Origin: Gammaproteobacteria bacterium
GTDB taxonomy: Bacteria > Pseudomonadota > Gammaproteobacteria > Pseudomonadales > Azotimanducaceae_A
Assembly (NCBI GenBank): GCA_012960755.1
Contig: DUAT01000061.1
Location: forward strand, 22,027 to 65,917
Direction: 5' to 3'
DNA length: 43,891 bases
Shown here: positions 1 through 9,501 of the stretch, one piece after another
How the letters are laid out: each line of letters begins with the position of its first letter
How positions within the stretch are numbered: the first letter of the stretch is position 1
Translations under genes and position numbers: made by a program
Notes under the pieces: generated by a model
Databases searched by the model: none
Told to the model about the DNA's origin: nothing
Seen by the model: the letters and a program-made list of their open reading frames with translations, nothing else

Positions 1-178
1 CACTACCGATGAAGAATGCAGCCAAATCTCCTAACTGGGTACTTCGACCCACCCCATCCAATAACGTCATACCAAGGTTGCTAACCTGTTGTTCCGGATT
101 GATCAGGAAACTTACCCCTCCCTGTAACATCACCAGGCCTGGTACAGCGGCAATTACCCTTATTATTTTGTTTTTCAT
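1..178 (-). CDS. Partial small membrane protein, N-terminal 59 residues
   Basis: An open frame runs from an ATG at 178 to the left window edge, so only the first 59 codons are visible. It is preceded by AAGGAACC about 7 bases before the ATG, a good ribosome binding site. The product starts MKNKIIRVIAAVPGLVMLQG, a short basic N-terminus followed by a hydrophobic stretch (about residues 5-27), and a second hydrophobic run (LGDLAAFFIG) begins at the cut end. This looks like a small multi-pass inner-membrane protein, reminiscent of DUF4345-like proteins, but I cannot assign a family with confidence. It is divergent from betA; the two share the 138-base region that carries an inverted repeat. Confidence 0.6.
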   Translation of the reverse strand, partial: MKNKIIRVIAAVPGLVMLQGGVSFLINPEQQVSNLGMTLLDGVGRSTQLGDLAAFFIGS

Positions 179-215
179 TTTGGTTCCTTATGGCTGGTTG
201 TTCTTCAAAAACAGA

Positions 216-233
216 CTCGAAAATAGATTCGAG
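216..233. promoter_or_regulatory. Inverted repeat in divergent promoter region
   Basis: CTCGAA (216-221) and TTCGAG (228-233) are perfect inverted 6-base arms around AATAGA, in the 138-base gap between the partial membrane protein gene and betA. The left arm also lies in an imperfect direct repeat (AACAGACTCGA / AAATAGATTCGA). Position and symmetry fit a dimeric repressor site, for example of the TetR class to which BetI belongs, but no regulator gene is visible in the window. Function is inference. Confidence 0.35.
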
Positions 234-316
234 CGTGCTATTTTGATAATAATGATTACCATTAACGGTGGCAATGCGTTTGGAGACCTGCTTTAGAATC
301 ATGCAAGAGTACAAAT

Positions 317-1927
317 TTGGCTACCACTAACCCAGACTACATAGTTATCGGCGCCGGTTCCGCAGGCTCTGTACTGGCTAATCGACTCTCAAGGGACCAT
401 ACAGTCACCGTCATCGAAGCCGGACCCATTGACCATCGCTGGGATTTTCGCCTTCATATGCCTGCTGCCCTATCCCATGTTCTCTCTGGTGACAGGTACA
501 ACTGGTTCTATCATTCTGAACCTGAGCAGGCGCTCAACAACCGGCAAATCTACTGCCCCCGAGGTCGAGTGCTCGGCGGCTCTTCTTCCATTAATGGCAT
601 GATCTATGTTCGAGGTCACCCGCAGGACTTTGATAATTGGGCCACTCAGCCGGGCCTGGAAAACTGGCGATTTCAGGATTGCCTGCCTTATTTTAAAAAA
701 GCTGAATCGTTTTACGGGGGTGATCCGCAATTCAGAGGGCAGGACGGCCCGCTTTACATCAGCCGCAGTGCGCTCAGTAATCCTTTGTTCAATACATGGC
801 TTACGGCAGGATCCGAAGCCGGATTCAGTCAAACAGCGGATTTTAATGGTGAACAACAGGAAGGTTTTGGTGAGTTTGACCGTACCATAAAAGCCGGTTG
901 CAGATTTAGCGCCGCGCGGGCTTATCTTCATCCAATAAGACATCGGGCAAATCTAGTACTGGTCACCACCGCGCACGCCAGCAGGATCATTTTCGAGGGT
1001 TCCGTTGCAGTCGGGGTCGAGTATCGGGTTAACAACGGTAGACTCGCTACTATTCGGGCGAATCGCGAAGTGATCCTTTGCGGCGGAGCAATCAATTCGC
1101 CTCAATTGTTGATGCTCTCCGGTATTGGTAACGCGGGAGATCTGACAAAACTGGGCATCGATGTTCACTGCGATCTACCAGGCGTCGGTCAGAACCTGCA
1201 GGATCATCTGGAAACCTATGTACAATTCAGTTGCCAAAAACCAGTCTCAATTTACCCGGCGTTAAAGTGGTACAACCAGCTGAAAATTGGCCTTCAGTGG
1301 ACGGCGTTGAGCACAGGGCCAGGCGCGACGAACCACTTTGAAGCAGGTGCGTTTCTAAAGAGCGACACTTCGAAGACCTACCCCGACCTGCAATGTCACT
1401 TTCTTCCTGTTGCCATGAATTATGACGGCAAGCAAACATATCAGGGCCATGGGTTTCAGGTCCATGTCGGACCAATGCGGCCAACCAGCCGGGGCTTTAT
1501 AAAACTCAGATCCAGCGATCCAACGGCACCACCGTTAATATGCTTTAACTACAATACGACACCGGAAGATCAACGAGTGATGCAACGCGGAATAGAACTG
1601 GTAAGGGAAGTTATTGAACAGCCATCATTCAACGAGTTTCGCGGCCGGGAAATTCGCCCTGGCGTCGCTACAGTGAACCTGGATGAATTTGTCAGACAAC
1701 ACGCTGAAAGCGCCTACCATCCCAGTTGCAGCTGCAAAATGGGAACCGGCCCCCTGGCCGTTGTTGATCAGCATGCCCGGGTACACGGTGTTAGTGGTCT
1801 GCGGGTTATCGACGCGTCGATAATGCCAGATATCACTAATGGAAACTTAAACGCGCCAGTGATAATGATGGCGGAAAAGCTAGCCGACGCAATCCTGGAC
1901 CGCAACCCTATGACCGTATCCCATTGA
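317..1927 (+). CDS. betA: Choline dehydrogenase (GMC oxidoreductase)
   Basis: FAD-dependent oxidation of choline to betaine aldehyde (and onward to glycine betaine), a membrane-associated osmoprotectant pathway. The 536-residue product begins with the FAD dinucleotide motif YIVIGAGSAGSVLANRL, carries the GMC signature RGRVLGGSSSINGM near residue 85, and ends with the catalytic His in YHPSCSCKMG (His468) and the Asn in GNLNAPVIM. Long stretches follow E. coli BetA as I remember it, e.g. MPAAL, RYNW, QEGFG, LPGVGQNLQDHLE, NHFEAG, FLPVA, ASIMP. The start is TTG at 317 with AAGAG 7 bases upstream; no ATG lies in frame nearby. There is no betB, betI or betT in the visible flank, so it stands alone; hemH follows after 49 bases on the same strand. 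Other GMC alcohol dehydrogenases are an alternative substrate class but the BetA match is strong. Confidence 0.88.
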   Translation: MATTNPDYIVIGAGSAGSVLANRLSRDHTVTVIEAGPIDHRWDFRLHMPAALSHVLSGDRYNWFYHSEPEQALNNRQIYCPRGRVLGGSSSINGMIYVRGHPQDFDNWATQPGLENWRFQDCLPYFKKAESFYGGDPQFRGQDGPLYISRSALSNPLFNTWLTAGSEAGFSQTADFNGEQQEGFGEFDRTIKAGCRFSAARAYLHPIRHRANLVLVTTAHASRIIFEGSVAVGVEYRVNNGRLATIRANREVILCGGAINSPQLLMLSGIGNAGDLTKLGIDVHCDLPGVGQNLQDHLETYVQFSCQKPVSIYPALKWYNQLKIGLQWTALSTGPGATNHFEAGAFLKSDTSKTYPDLQCHFLPVAMNYDGKQTYQGHGFQVHVGPMRPTSRGFIKLRSSDPTAPPLICFNYNTTPEDQRVMQRGIELVREVIEQPSFNEFRGREIRPGVATVNLDEFVRQHAESAYHPSCSCKMGTGPLAVVDQHARVHGVSGLRVIDASIMPDITNGNLNAPVIMMAEKLADAILDRNPMTVSH

Positions 1928-1976
1928 TCACCTGGACGAGGTTAACCCAGGTTCTGCAATCGAAAATGCAGGTATA

Positions 1977-2999
1977 ATGCAGATTATGCCTGACAAAGAA
2001 TCAAACCCTCTGGGTGTTTTACTCGTTAATCTGGGCACACCCGATGCGCCAACCACCTCGGCAATACGCCGTTACCTGACAGAATTTCTTCTCGACTCGC
2101 GGGTGGTTAACATCCCGCGCATCGTCTGGATACCTATACTGTACGGATTCATATTACCTTTCAGACCACGGTCCCTGGTGAAGAAGTACCTGGCTATCTG
2201 GGGTGACGACGATTCACCGATTCGAGAACATTCCCTTAACCTTGCGGCACGGGTCCAGGCCGCGCTGGTGTCACAACAGGTAGGGCGGCAGATAGTTGTC
2301 AAATCCGCGATGACTTACGGTAACCCATCGATCAGCAACGTCCTGGGTGAACTCCGGGAAAAGGGAGTGACGGACCTTCTGGTCATCCCGATGTTCCCGC
2401 AGTATTCAGCATCCACGACTGCTGCGTTATTCGACAAGCTATCCCGTGTCATGAGAAAAACCAGGGTACTTCCCAGTCTTCGCTTCGTTACCGGCTATCA
2501 CAATGAGCCGACGTATATTCATGCGATTACGAAATCCATCGAGCCCTTTGCAAGCCGCATCACACCGGACACCAAGGTAATATTTTCTTTTCATGGTTTG
2601 CCACAGGCACTGATTGCCATGGGCGATCCCTATGCTGCGCAATGTCAAGTCACTGCCAATCTGGTAGCGGGGAACCTGGTCCTGGAACCGTCTCAATGGG
2701 AGCTGACTTTTCAGTCCAGGCTCGGACCGGCAGAATGGCTCAAGCCTTACACCATCGATGCCATGTCAGAACTACCCGCCCAGGGGATCAAACATGTAAT
2801 ACTGGCTTGCCCGGGGTTTGCGGTCGACTGTCTGGAAACAATGGAAGAAATCGAGATATTGAACAGACAAGTGTTTCTGGACGCCGGAGGTGAGACATTC
2901 ACCTACGTCCCAGCCCTGAACGCCGAGCCACCCCACGTGAATGTGATGCGAGATCTTATTTTAGATCGAATGTATCGTGCTGAAATCGGACCAGGGTAG
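1977..2999 (+). CDS. hemH: Ferrochelatase
   Basis: Inserts Fe2+ into protoporphyrin IX, the last step of haem synthesis, at the cytoplasmic face of the membrane. The product is 340 residues, the normal length for proteobacterial HemH. Visible features are the N-terminal GVLLVNLGTPDAPT, the active-site His in IFSFHGLP (near residue 205) and the catalytic acidic pair region CPGFAVDCLETMEEI near residue 285. No C-terminal Cys cluster for a 2Fe-2S centre is evident. A second in-frame ATG three codons downstream (1986) is an equally possible start. It follows betA closely on the same strand and faces the GGDEF gene, with a palindromic repeat lying between the two stops. Confidence 0.95.
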   Translation: MQIMPDKESNPLGVLLVNLGTPDAPTTSAIRRYLTEFLLDSRVVNIPRIVWIPILYGFILPFRPRSLVKKYLAIWGDDDSPIREHSLNLAARVQAALVSQQVGRQIVVKSAMTYGNPSISNVLGELREKGVTDLLVIPMFPQYSASTTAALFDKLSRVMRKTRVLPSLRFVTGYHNEPTYIHAITKSIEPFASRITPDTKVIFSFHGLPQALIAMGDPYAAQCQVTANLVAGNLVLEPSQWELTFQSRLGPAEWLKPYTIDAMSELPAQGIKHVILACPGFAVDCLETMEEIEILNRQVFLDAGGETFTYVPALNAEPPHVNVMRDLILDRMYRAEIGPG

Positions 3000-3015
3000 T
3001 TGATGATCCGGCAGG

Positions 3016-3037
3016 CTAGTGTAGGGTCCTATACTAG
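3016..3037. repeat. Palindromic intergenic repeat, copy 1
   Basis: Arms CTAGTGTAGG and CCTATACTAG flank GT, giving a 10-base stem with one G-T pair. It sits between the convergent hemH and GGDEF genes and supplies the TAG stop of the latter. Closely related sequences occur at 23817-23841 (opposite strand) and 36727-36750. There is no T-run after the stem, so a classical terminator is uncertain; a dispersed repeat is the better description. Confidence 0.65.
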
Positions 3038-3810
3038 GAGTTGGCTCCTGCATCACCCGGTTCGACATAGTCGTAGCCCGTAACCCGATCCTTGCCTTGC
3101 TGCACGGACTGCTGCAACGCCTGCTCTGCATGCTGTACCAGGTCCTCCGGCGTTTCGGTTCCGTGGAAGCTGGTGACACCACCCGACGCGGTGATCGCCA
3201 TATCATGCTTGTCATTTACCGGAATCTGGCTAATCAACTGACTGACGCGATTGATCAGTATCAGGGCATTTTTTTCGGAGCAGCCTGACAATACCATGCC
3301 AAATTTGTCATTATTCAGCCTGGCAAAAACATCCACTTCCCTGAGCGCTACTTTTACGGTGTGGGCAAACAAACGAAGAATTTCATTCCCCCGGGCAAGG
3401 CCCTCTCTCTCAACAATTTCTGCAAACTGATCTACCTGGGTCACCACGACGGTAAATTTATACAGGCCACGTTCACTCATTGCCCTGTGTTGAGTGAGCA
3501 GTTCAATAAAATGGCGTCGATTAGAACTTCCTGTTAAATCATCTAAAGTAGTGATTTCGTTATACCTGGCCTTTAGCATCGACAACTCCTTCAGCGTTTT
3601 TTCTGTTCCTCGCTGATTCTTAGCCAATTCGTCGCTGTGTTGCCTGATCGTAATACTCAGAATGAAACCAGCCACCATTGTCAGCACAATCATCCCAATG
3701 GCCACCGTTACGCTATGCAACATCTCCAGGCCAGGCGACAACGCCATGATGGCACCAAAGCAAATTAGCGCTGCAGCGGCCAACATCAGGTAATTTCGTG
3801 ATTTTTGCAT
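3034..3810 (-). CDS. Membrane-anchored GGDEF-domain protein with degenerate motif
   Basis: Two hydrophobic segments lie near the N-terminus (about residues 6-24 and 32-53 from the ATG at 3810), followed by a short helical linker and a GGDEF fold of about 160 residues. The lead-in motif LDDLTGSSNRR, typical of diguanylate cyclases, is intact, and the metal-binding Asp in VTQVDQF is present. However, the GG(D/E)EF active-site loop reads NNDKF (in ARLNNDKFGMVL), and no clear RxxD inhibitory site is seen. The protein is therefore probably not an active cyclic-di-GMP synthase and may bind nucleotide or a partner instead. A TTG at 3834 is an alternative start adding eight residues; the ATG is preferred because it leads directly into the membrane segment. 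Confidence 0.75.
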   Translation of the reverse strand: MQKSRNYLMLAAAALICFGAIMALSPGLEMLHSVTVAIGMIVLTMVAGFILSITIRQHSDELAKNQRGTEKTLKELSMLKARYNEITTLDDLTGSSNRRHFIELLTQHRAMSERGLYKFTVVVTQVDQFAEIVEREGLARGNEILRLFAHTVKVALREVDVFARLNNDKFGMVLSGCSEKNALILINRVSQLISQIPVNDKHDMAITASGGVTSFHGTETPEDLVQHAEQALQQSVQQGKDRVTGYDYVEPGDAGANS

Positions 3811-3953
3811 AGACGGTGTCCATTTTACGATCAAGGATCTTTGAGAAGGGCAAATTTACGTCTTTTCGGCCAATCTGAAATCAGGTGATAATAATGCAAT
3901 CATATTTCATCGCAAAACACCATTAATAAGCGCTGGGGTGACGTAAAGTGGTA

Positions 3954-4559
3954 CTACTCGTAGCGAGGTTGCCATTGAGGGTCTAACATTGTAAAAAAGT
4001 GATCCAGCATTCTCAGGGTCAAACCCCACACCACTTGATCCCCGACACTATATCCGGGGAATGCCTGTTCGCGGCCAAATACGCTGAAATTGTGCCGGGT
4101 GACACTCTCGCCACTGTACATATCGTTAAGTGATCCCCACAGAACTTCAGCTACCTCGTAATTGAGCGCTATCGTTGGATTCGGGTTCTCCAATACGTAG
4201 ATATACGGCGAAACGATCATTTCAATGTTCTGCCCCCTGGGGTTGGCTTTCACATCCGGAATCTTACCCAGATACTTTGCATCCCTGACTAAATCCAGAC
4301 CAATCTCCTCCTGGGTCTCTCTTTCAGCGGTGACACGTAAACTGCCATCCCGAGGTTCATAGTGACCACCCGGGAATGCCATTTGCCCGGACCAGGGATC
4401 ACCGTCTTTGGTAGCTCTGAGGATAAACAATGCCTCGGTACTTTCCGCGTTCGGGCGCAATATAGCTGCCACTGCAGCATGTCTGGCATTCGCAACCGGG
4501 CCCGTGTCATCTGGTTGAGCGGCGTTCAAAGAACGGTGAATATTTTCGATTCGTAACAA
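3954..4559 (-). CDS. NUDIX hydrolase, CoA pyrophosphatase type
   Basis: Hydrolyses a nucleoside diphosphate-X bond, most likely in CoA or related compounds, by analogy to NudL. The NUDIX box runs from GQMAFPGGHYEPRDG to AERETQEEIGL (about residues 59-88), with GG followed by 14 residues and then RE, the same spacing I recall for E. coli NudL. The preceding segment LFILRATKDGDPWSGQ corresponds to the CoA-type upstream motif. Length is 201 residues, usual for the family. The predicted start is TTG at 4559 with only a weak ribosome binding site; the true start could lie slightly downstream. It is divergent from the M48 protease gene. Confidence 0.85.
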   Translation of the reverse strand: MLRIENIHRSLNAAQPDDTGPVANARHAAVAAILRPNAESTEALFILRATKDGDPWSGQMAFPGGHYEPRDGSLRVTAERETQEEIGLDLVRDAKYLGKIPDVKANPRGQNIEMIVSPYIYVLENPNPTIALNYEVAEVLWGSLNDMYSGESVTRHNFSVFGREQAFPGYSVGDQVVWGLTLRMLDHFFTMLDPQWQPRYE

Positions 4560-4692
4560 GTTCGTCGCTTCGCTATGTTGTGGAAAAGATGTTGTGGAGG
4601 TTCGCCGAAAACCGACGCTGAAAACGGTTAATATAGATCATACTATGTCGCCTCACTTATATTCACAAATCGGTTCACAAATCAGTGCCACT

Positions 4693-5883
4693 ATGCGTCG
4701 CACATCTCGACCTGCTGTTTTGCTGGTTATCCTTATCGGCACGGTCATTGGCATGTCGGGTTGCGCAGTTAATCCGATTACTGGCAAGAGCGAGGTTTCC
4801 TGGATTTCCGAGGCAGAGGAAATTTCCATCGGCGACAAGCAATACTTACCTTCACGCCAGTCCCAGGGCGGCGATTATCTGGCAGACCCGGAAATCAATC
4901 GCTATATCAATGAAGTCGGCAATCGCGTAACCAGAGCGGGTGACCGCTACTTACCCTATGAATTTGTCGTGCTGAACAACTCTGTGCCAAACGCATGGGC
5001 ACTACCCGGAGGCAAAATCGCCATCAATCGCGGTTTGCTGCTGGAGTTGAAGAATGAAGCAGAATTAGCTGCCGTACTGGGTCATGAAGCGGTCCATGCG
5101 GCTGCGAAGCACGGGGCCAATTCAATGCAACGCAGTCAGCTGATTCAGGGTATTGTGTTGGCAACTCAGCTCAGTACGGCAGACCTCGGCTACGGCAACT
5201 ATATTGTCGAGGGGGCCCAACTTGGCGCGCAATTGATCAACCACCGATATAGCCGCGGCGCTGAGCTTGAAGCCGATTACTATGGCATCAAGTTTATGAG
5301 CAGAGCTGGCTATGAGCCCAGAGCCGCCGTGTCCCTGCAGGAAACATTTATGCGCCTATCCGAGAGTCCGCAGTCGAGTTGGGTTGGCGGCCTGTTCGCC
5401 AGCCATCCTCCCTCACAGGCACGAGTCCAGGCCAATATCGAAACCATCCGTGAACTGCAATTGCCCGCAGGTGACACATATCAGGATCACTACCAACAAA
5501 AAATCGCCTATCTGGTAGAAACAAAACCGGCTTACGACAAGTATGATCTGGCGCGAACACTCTCCCAGAACAATGAACTTGATTCTGCCCTGGAATCTGT
5601 TGACCAGGCCATTAAACTCGTCCCGGAAGAAGCGCTCTTTCATGGGCTACAGGGCAATATCCACTATCAGCAAACACACTATAAAAAAGCTACGGCTGCA
5701 TATAACCGGGCGCTGAAGCTGGATGACAGTTATTTCGAGTACTATCTTGGCCGAGGCCTGACGAACAGGAAGCTCGGTAAATTGAAAGCCGCCAGGAAAG
5801 ACTTCCAACGCAGCAATCAGCTGCTGCCCACTGCAGTTGCCAACCGCGCGCTCGACGAACTCTCGATAGCCAGCGAAGACTGA
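4693..5883 (+). CDS. M48 family metalloprotease lipoprotein with TPR repeats (BepA-like)
   Basis: A periplasmic zinc protease of the BepA/YfgC type, a family known for outer-membrane protein quality control. The zinc site HEAVH is at residues 131-135 with the third ligand in the downstream ELEADYYG. The C-terminal 110 residues contain TPR-like helices (for example LFHGLQGNIHYQQTHYKKA). I place the start at the ATG at 4693 because MRRTSRPAVLLVILIGTVIG followed by MSGC is a clean lipoprotein signal peptide; the frame is open back to a GTG at 4594, which would bury the signal in a long leader. Predicted mature N-terminus is the Cys of MSGC. It converges on the permease-peptidase gene, 41 bases away. 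Confidence 0.88.
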   Translation: MRRTSRPAVLLVILIGTVIGMSGCAVNPITGKSEVSWISEAEEISIGDKQYLPSRQSQGGDYLADPEINRYINEVGNRVTRAGDRYLPYEFVVLNNSVPNAWALPGGKIAINRGLLLELKNEAELAAVLGHEAVHAAAKHGANSMQRSQLIQGIVLATQLSTADLGYGNYIVEGAQLGAQLINHRYSRGAELEADYYGIKFMSRAGYEPRAAVSLQETFMRLSESPQSSWVGGLFASHPPSQARVQANIETIRELQLPAGDTYQDHYQQKIAYLVETKPAYDKYDLARTLSQNNELDSALESVDQAIKLVPEEALFHGLQGNIHYQQTHYKKATAAYNRALKLDDSYFEYYLGRGLTNRKLGKLKAARKDFQRSNQLLPTAVANRALDELSIASED

Positions 5884-5924
5884 CAAGCTGCGAAACAGCG
5901 TTTAGTCGTCGTGATAGCACGGCA

Positions 5925-8900
5925 TCACACCCCGGAAACGTTATCATCGGGATTACGATCGATCAGTTTATGCATAGGGTCAATACCCACGGACACCGGT
6001 TTTTTGTCGACGATAATAGTGAAGATTTGTTCTGACTGGCTGAGCTCGTATTTTTCCAGGTGTATGACTTCCGGAACCTCGGCATCACCCTGTTTTTCGC
6101 CCATGATGCCAATATCGATCCAACTCGCGATTGGCACCTCAACTTCACGCCCGGCCCCATCCGCCTCGAACTTTCTGGCAGTAACCGTCAGCGTGACCTC
6201 ATAGCTGCCACTGTCCAATGCATTGACGGTCGACTCCTTTACCTTCAGGTCATACAGAACGATCTTTTCAAACATGTCCGTGATTAGCCCCGCGTACTCC
6301 GACCCTGCGCTGCGACGAATAATAGTAATCAGGTCCCGGGTGGTAGGGTACGGCGGACCTTTAAACGCAAACTGCTCAATAAATTCAGCCAGTGCTGCAT
6401 TGATAACATCCTTACCCACATAATCCTGCAACGCATACAGGACAACACTGCCTTTGTTGTAATGGATATACTGCTGATTTTCGACCAGATACAGGGGCAT
6501 TTCGTCGATCAACTCACCTCCCCGGCCCTGTAAATATCTGTCAAGCTCGAACGCCAGGAATCGTTTCATCTGCTCTTTGCCATACTCCTCTTCCATCGCC
6601 ATCAATGCAGAATATTGGGCCAGGGTTTCAACGATCATTGTCTGGCCTTGAACATCCGCCCCAAGGACCTGGTGCGCCCACCACTGATGGGCCAACTCGT
6701 GCGCCGTGACATAGTAGACATAATCTATTTCTTTGGGATCACGCAGGTCGGCAGTGAAACCAATCGATTCAGAGAAGGGGATCGTGTTCGGAAATGACTG
6801 GGCAAACCTGCCCTGGAAACGCGGGAACTCCAAAATACGGAACTGACGGTACTGATAAGGGGAAAAGTTTGTTGCGAAGTAATCAAGGGAGTTTTTCGTC
6901 GCCCTGATCATCGTATCAATATTGTAGTCGTGATGGTAATAAACCTCGATGGCAACATCGTTCCACTGATCACGTTTTACCTCGTAGTCGGCGGACATGA
7001 AGGAATAGAAATTCCAGATAGGCACATCCATTTTGTAATGGAAGTATCTCCTTTGTCCTTTTGTCCATTCTTTTTGCAGGTAACCCGGCGCAATCGCGAT
7101 CTGGTCACTACGGGTCGATACCGTGGTTTCAAATTCTACCCTGTTCCCGGCGAATCCGGCTCTCATCCATGCGGACGGGTCATCTATTTTCGACATCCTC
7201 TGTATGGGTCCCAGATCCTGTTCCCGTCTGCTGTTGTTGTCCTGCAGCTCGCGTCCGGACTGGTACCCCGGCATCGGGAAGAAATCGGTATTGTTAACGA
7301 AAGTACCATTCACAACCAGCTTGCGACTATGTCCGCTGTTGGTGAAACCAGGGGTCAACCAGTCAACATCAAAACTCACCATAATCCTTTCACCAGGCTG
7401 CAAAGGTTTATCAAAAGTGTAGATACGATATCCCAGTTCAGCGTCATCATGGGTCAGGCTTGCGCCTGGCACCTCCAGCTTGTTCAGTGTCGTCTCGGAT
7501 TGCAGGCTGAAATGAAGTTCTTCAAGCGCCTGTTCAGACAGATTTGCCATCTGGTACGAACCTTGTAAAGACAACTCCTGCCTGGCCGGGAACAGGTCAA
7601 CATCGGCAGACACCTTTTCAATAACCGGCATGGTTTTGAATTCATATTGCTTGTAGGTGTTTTCGTAATCTGCCTGGAGTTTTTCAGCAGTACTGCGTGT
7701 GACGTATGGGTTCAGCACCACGGTGTTGTAATAGATGAACCCTCCCACTGCCAGCCAGCCAATCGACAAGGTCCACAGGGAGGCAACCACCGGCCGCGTC
7801 ATTCGTTGACGCAACACTTGCACACGACTCGGCCAGTCATCTTCAGCGCCCCTGGGCCACAATAAATGAATGACCACCAGTAGCAGACCACCAAACAATG
7901 CTGCATACAGGGTTTGCCAGAGATAGGGAACCAGGTTTTGACTATAGCCGGAGAATGCCGAGTACAGCGGCGCGAGTTGACCAATACGGTAGAGCTGATG
8001 CTCAAACCCAAGCGCTGCCAAAGTCTGATTGAAAATAACGTAAGCCACCACAATAAACATGGTGATGTACTTGCTTCGGGTGAGTACATAGAAGAAAACT
8101 GAGACTACAGTCAGGAGATAAAAAGGTATCTGGAAAAAAAACAACAATCCCTTCAAGTAAAGTAACACATCGATCTCGTAGAATTCTTTCCATAACTGCA
8201 CACCAATGGCGGCAACCATCGCGATAAACAGCATACTCGCAATCACCGTGATCAAACCTGTGAGTTTCGCCGCGATCATGACCCAATTCGGAAAAGGCAT
8301 TGCATCCATGATTTCAAGCACTTTTACGGTTCTTTCCCTGACCATCAATTCAGCTGAATAATAGACCAGCACCAACAACAGTGAGATTGAGAACGTCCCA
8401 TTGATAACGCGGATCAACGAGTGCGTTGTGGGGTAGAGGGAGGTGCCGGTAATGTTTCCGAGATCACCTAAAGAGGCAAACACCACCTGCAAAAGACCAA
8501 ATAGTAGAAGCACCAGGAATGGCGCGCTACGCACAATCGTCCTGATCTCCAAACGAGTCTGGGAGAGGAACTGCTGCCACTGAGCATGCAAGTCAAAATT
8601 TTGATGAACGGTAACCACGACGGTTTTTTTGTTTTCAGCCGGTTCATCCTGCTCATGATTTTTCTTCTTAAGCTTACGACTTTTTTTCTGCCCCTTATCC
8701 AGCGAGAACGGAAATAACGGATAGGCAGCAACCAGGAACGCCACACCAATACCCAGCCAAAACAGCCGATTGGCGAGTATCGCGCCGTCAATATCCGGCA
8801 GATTGCTGTTTTTTTCAAAAACGGTCCAGTAGCGTGTCACTTCAGCCAGTGCCGTGGTACCGAAGGGATCAAGAATACTGGTCAGCTCTACGGTTTCCTT

Positions 8901-9491
8901 TTCGGTAAAGTTACCGAGTACCAGCGTCAACATGAACAGCACCATGGCACTGACATAGGTCGCCATCATGCTTCTTGTAACTGTCGCCACGCAAAAGAAG
9001 ATACTGCACATGACAAATAGATTCGGCATTCCCAGCAAGGCAGTGCCATACAGATAGGGGGTGATGCTAAATGCCCCGATTCTTTCGGGATCCAGCCAGG
9101 GCATAAACCCGCCTACAAGTACGCCGAGTAAACCCGCCAGGTAAACCAGACATCCAAAAAGGAACGTTCCCAGGAAGCGGCCATAAACATAGTCAAACTT
9201 CGGGACGGGCCGGGAAAAAAACATTTCCACCGTATTGAGTTCGAAATCACGAACCACCGCATTGGCTGTAAAAGCGATCGCCCCGAACATCGCAAGAACA
9301 CTCACCGCAGCGAGAGCATTCAAGATAGTGTCGGGGGAATTTAAGTTAACGTTGCCAGTACTGCCACCGATGCTGACATTGGGGCTGGCAGTCGCCAGAA
9401 AAAACATCAGAAAAAAAACACCGCACAGAACGTAAATTAAATATTGCCGCCGATGAAAATTCAGTTCGAACCTGAAGATATCTAAAAACAT
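5925..9491 (-). CDS. ABC-2 permease fused to M1 family aminopeptidase
   Basis: A very large protein (about 1188 residues) combining two ABC-2 type membrane halves and a zinc peptidase. The first half (about residues 1-290) starts MFLDIFRFELNFHRRQYLIY and has roughly six membrane segments; a Lys-rich cytoplasmic linker follows; the second membrane half covers about residues 320-590. The rest is an M1 peptidase domain: HELAHQWW near residue 930, the third zinc ligand Glu in IVETLAQYSA, and SFPNTIPFSESIGF in place of the usual GAMEN motif. The catalytic set looks intact. I chose the ATG at 9491 because it starts 10 bases after the ATPase stop and matches the usual family N-terminus; an ATG at 9524 would add 11 residues and overlap the ATPase gene. 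The substrate is unknown. Confidence 0.88.
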   Translation of the reverse strand: MFLDIFRFELNFHRRQYLIYVLCGVFFLMFFLATASPNVSIGGSTGNVNLNSPDTILNALAAVSVLAMFGAIAFTANAVVRDFELNTVEMFFSRPVPKFDYVYGRFLGTFLFGCLVYLAGLLGVLVGGFMPWLDPERIGAFSITPYLYGTALLGMPNLFVMCSIFFCVATVTRSMMATYVSAMVLFMLTLVLGNFTEKETVELTSILDPFGTTALAEVTRYWTVFEKNSNLPDIDGAILANRLFWLGIGVAFLVAAYPLFPFSLDKGQKKSRKLKKKNHEQDEPAENKKTVVVTVHQNFDLHAQWQQFLSQTRLEIRTIVRSAPFLVLLLFGLLQVVFASLGDLGNITGTSLYPTTHSLIRVINGTFSISLLLVLVYYSAELMVRERTVKVLEIMDAMPFPNWVMIAAKLTGLITVIASMLFIAMVAAIGVQLWKEFYEIDVLLYLKGLLFFFQIPFYLLTVVSVFFYVLTRSKYITMFIVVAYVIFNQTLAALGFEHQLYRIGQLAPLYSAFSGYSQNLVPYLWQTLYAALFGGLLLVVIHLLWPRGAEDDWPSRVQVLRQRMTRPVVASLWTLSIGWLAVGGFIYYNTVVLNPYVTRSTAEKLQADYENTYKQYEFKTMPVIEKVSADVDLFPARQELSLQGSYQMANLSEQALEELHFSLQSETTLNKLEVPGASLTHDDAELGYRIYTFDKPLQPGERIMVSFDVDWLTPGFTNSGHSRKLVVNGTFVNNTDFFPMPGYQSGRELQDNNSRREQDLGPIQRMSKIDDPSAWMRAGFAGNRVEFETTVSTRSDQIAIAPGYLQKEWTKGQRRYFHYKMDVPIWNFYSFMSADYEVKRDQWNDVAIEVYYHHDYNIDTMIRATKNSLDYFATNFSPYQYRQFRILEFPRFQGRFAQSFPNTIPFSESIGFTADLRDPKEIDYVYYVTAHELAHQWWAHQVLGADVQGQTMIVETLAQYSALMAMEEEYGKEQMKRFLAFELDRYLQGRGGELIDEMPLYLVENQQYIHYNKGSVVLYALQDYVGKDVINAALAEFIEQFAFKGPPYPTTRDLITIIRRSAGSEYAGLITDMFEKIVLYDLKVKESTVNALDSGSYEVTLTVTARKFEADGAGREVEVPIASWIDIGIMGEKQGDAEVPEVIHLEKYELSQSEQIFTIIVDKKPVSVGIDPMHKLIDRNPDDNVSGV

Positions 9492-9501
9492 CGTCCGATT
9501 T

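Noticed and set aside
5911..5928. GTGAT/ATCAC hairpin between the convergent protease and permease genes
   Set aside because: Short stem with a bulge and no T-run, overlapping the permease stop; too weak to call a terminator.
6930..7568. Plus-strand open frame of 212 codons inside the permease-peptidase gene
   Set aside because: Antisense to well-conserved M1 domain coding sequence, with no ribosome binding site or family pattern.
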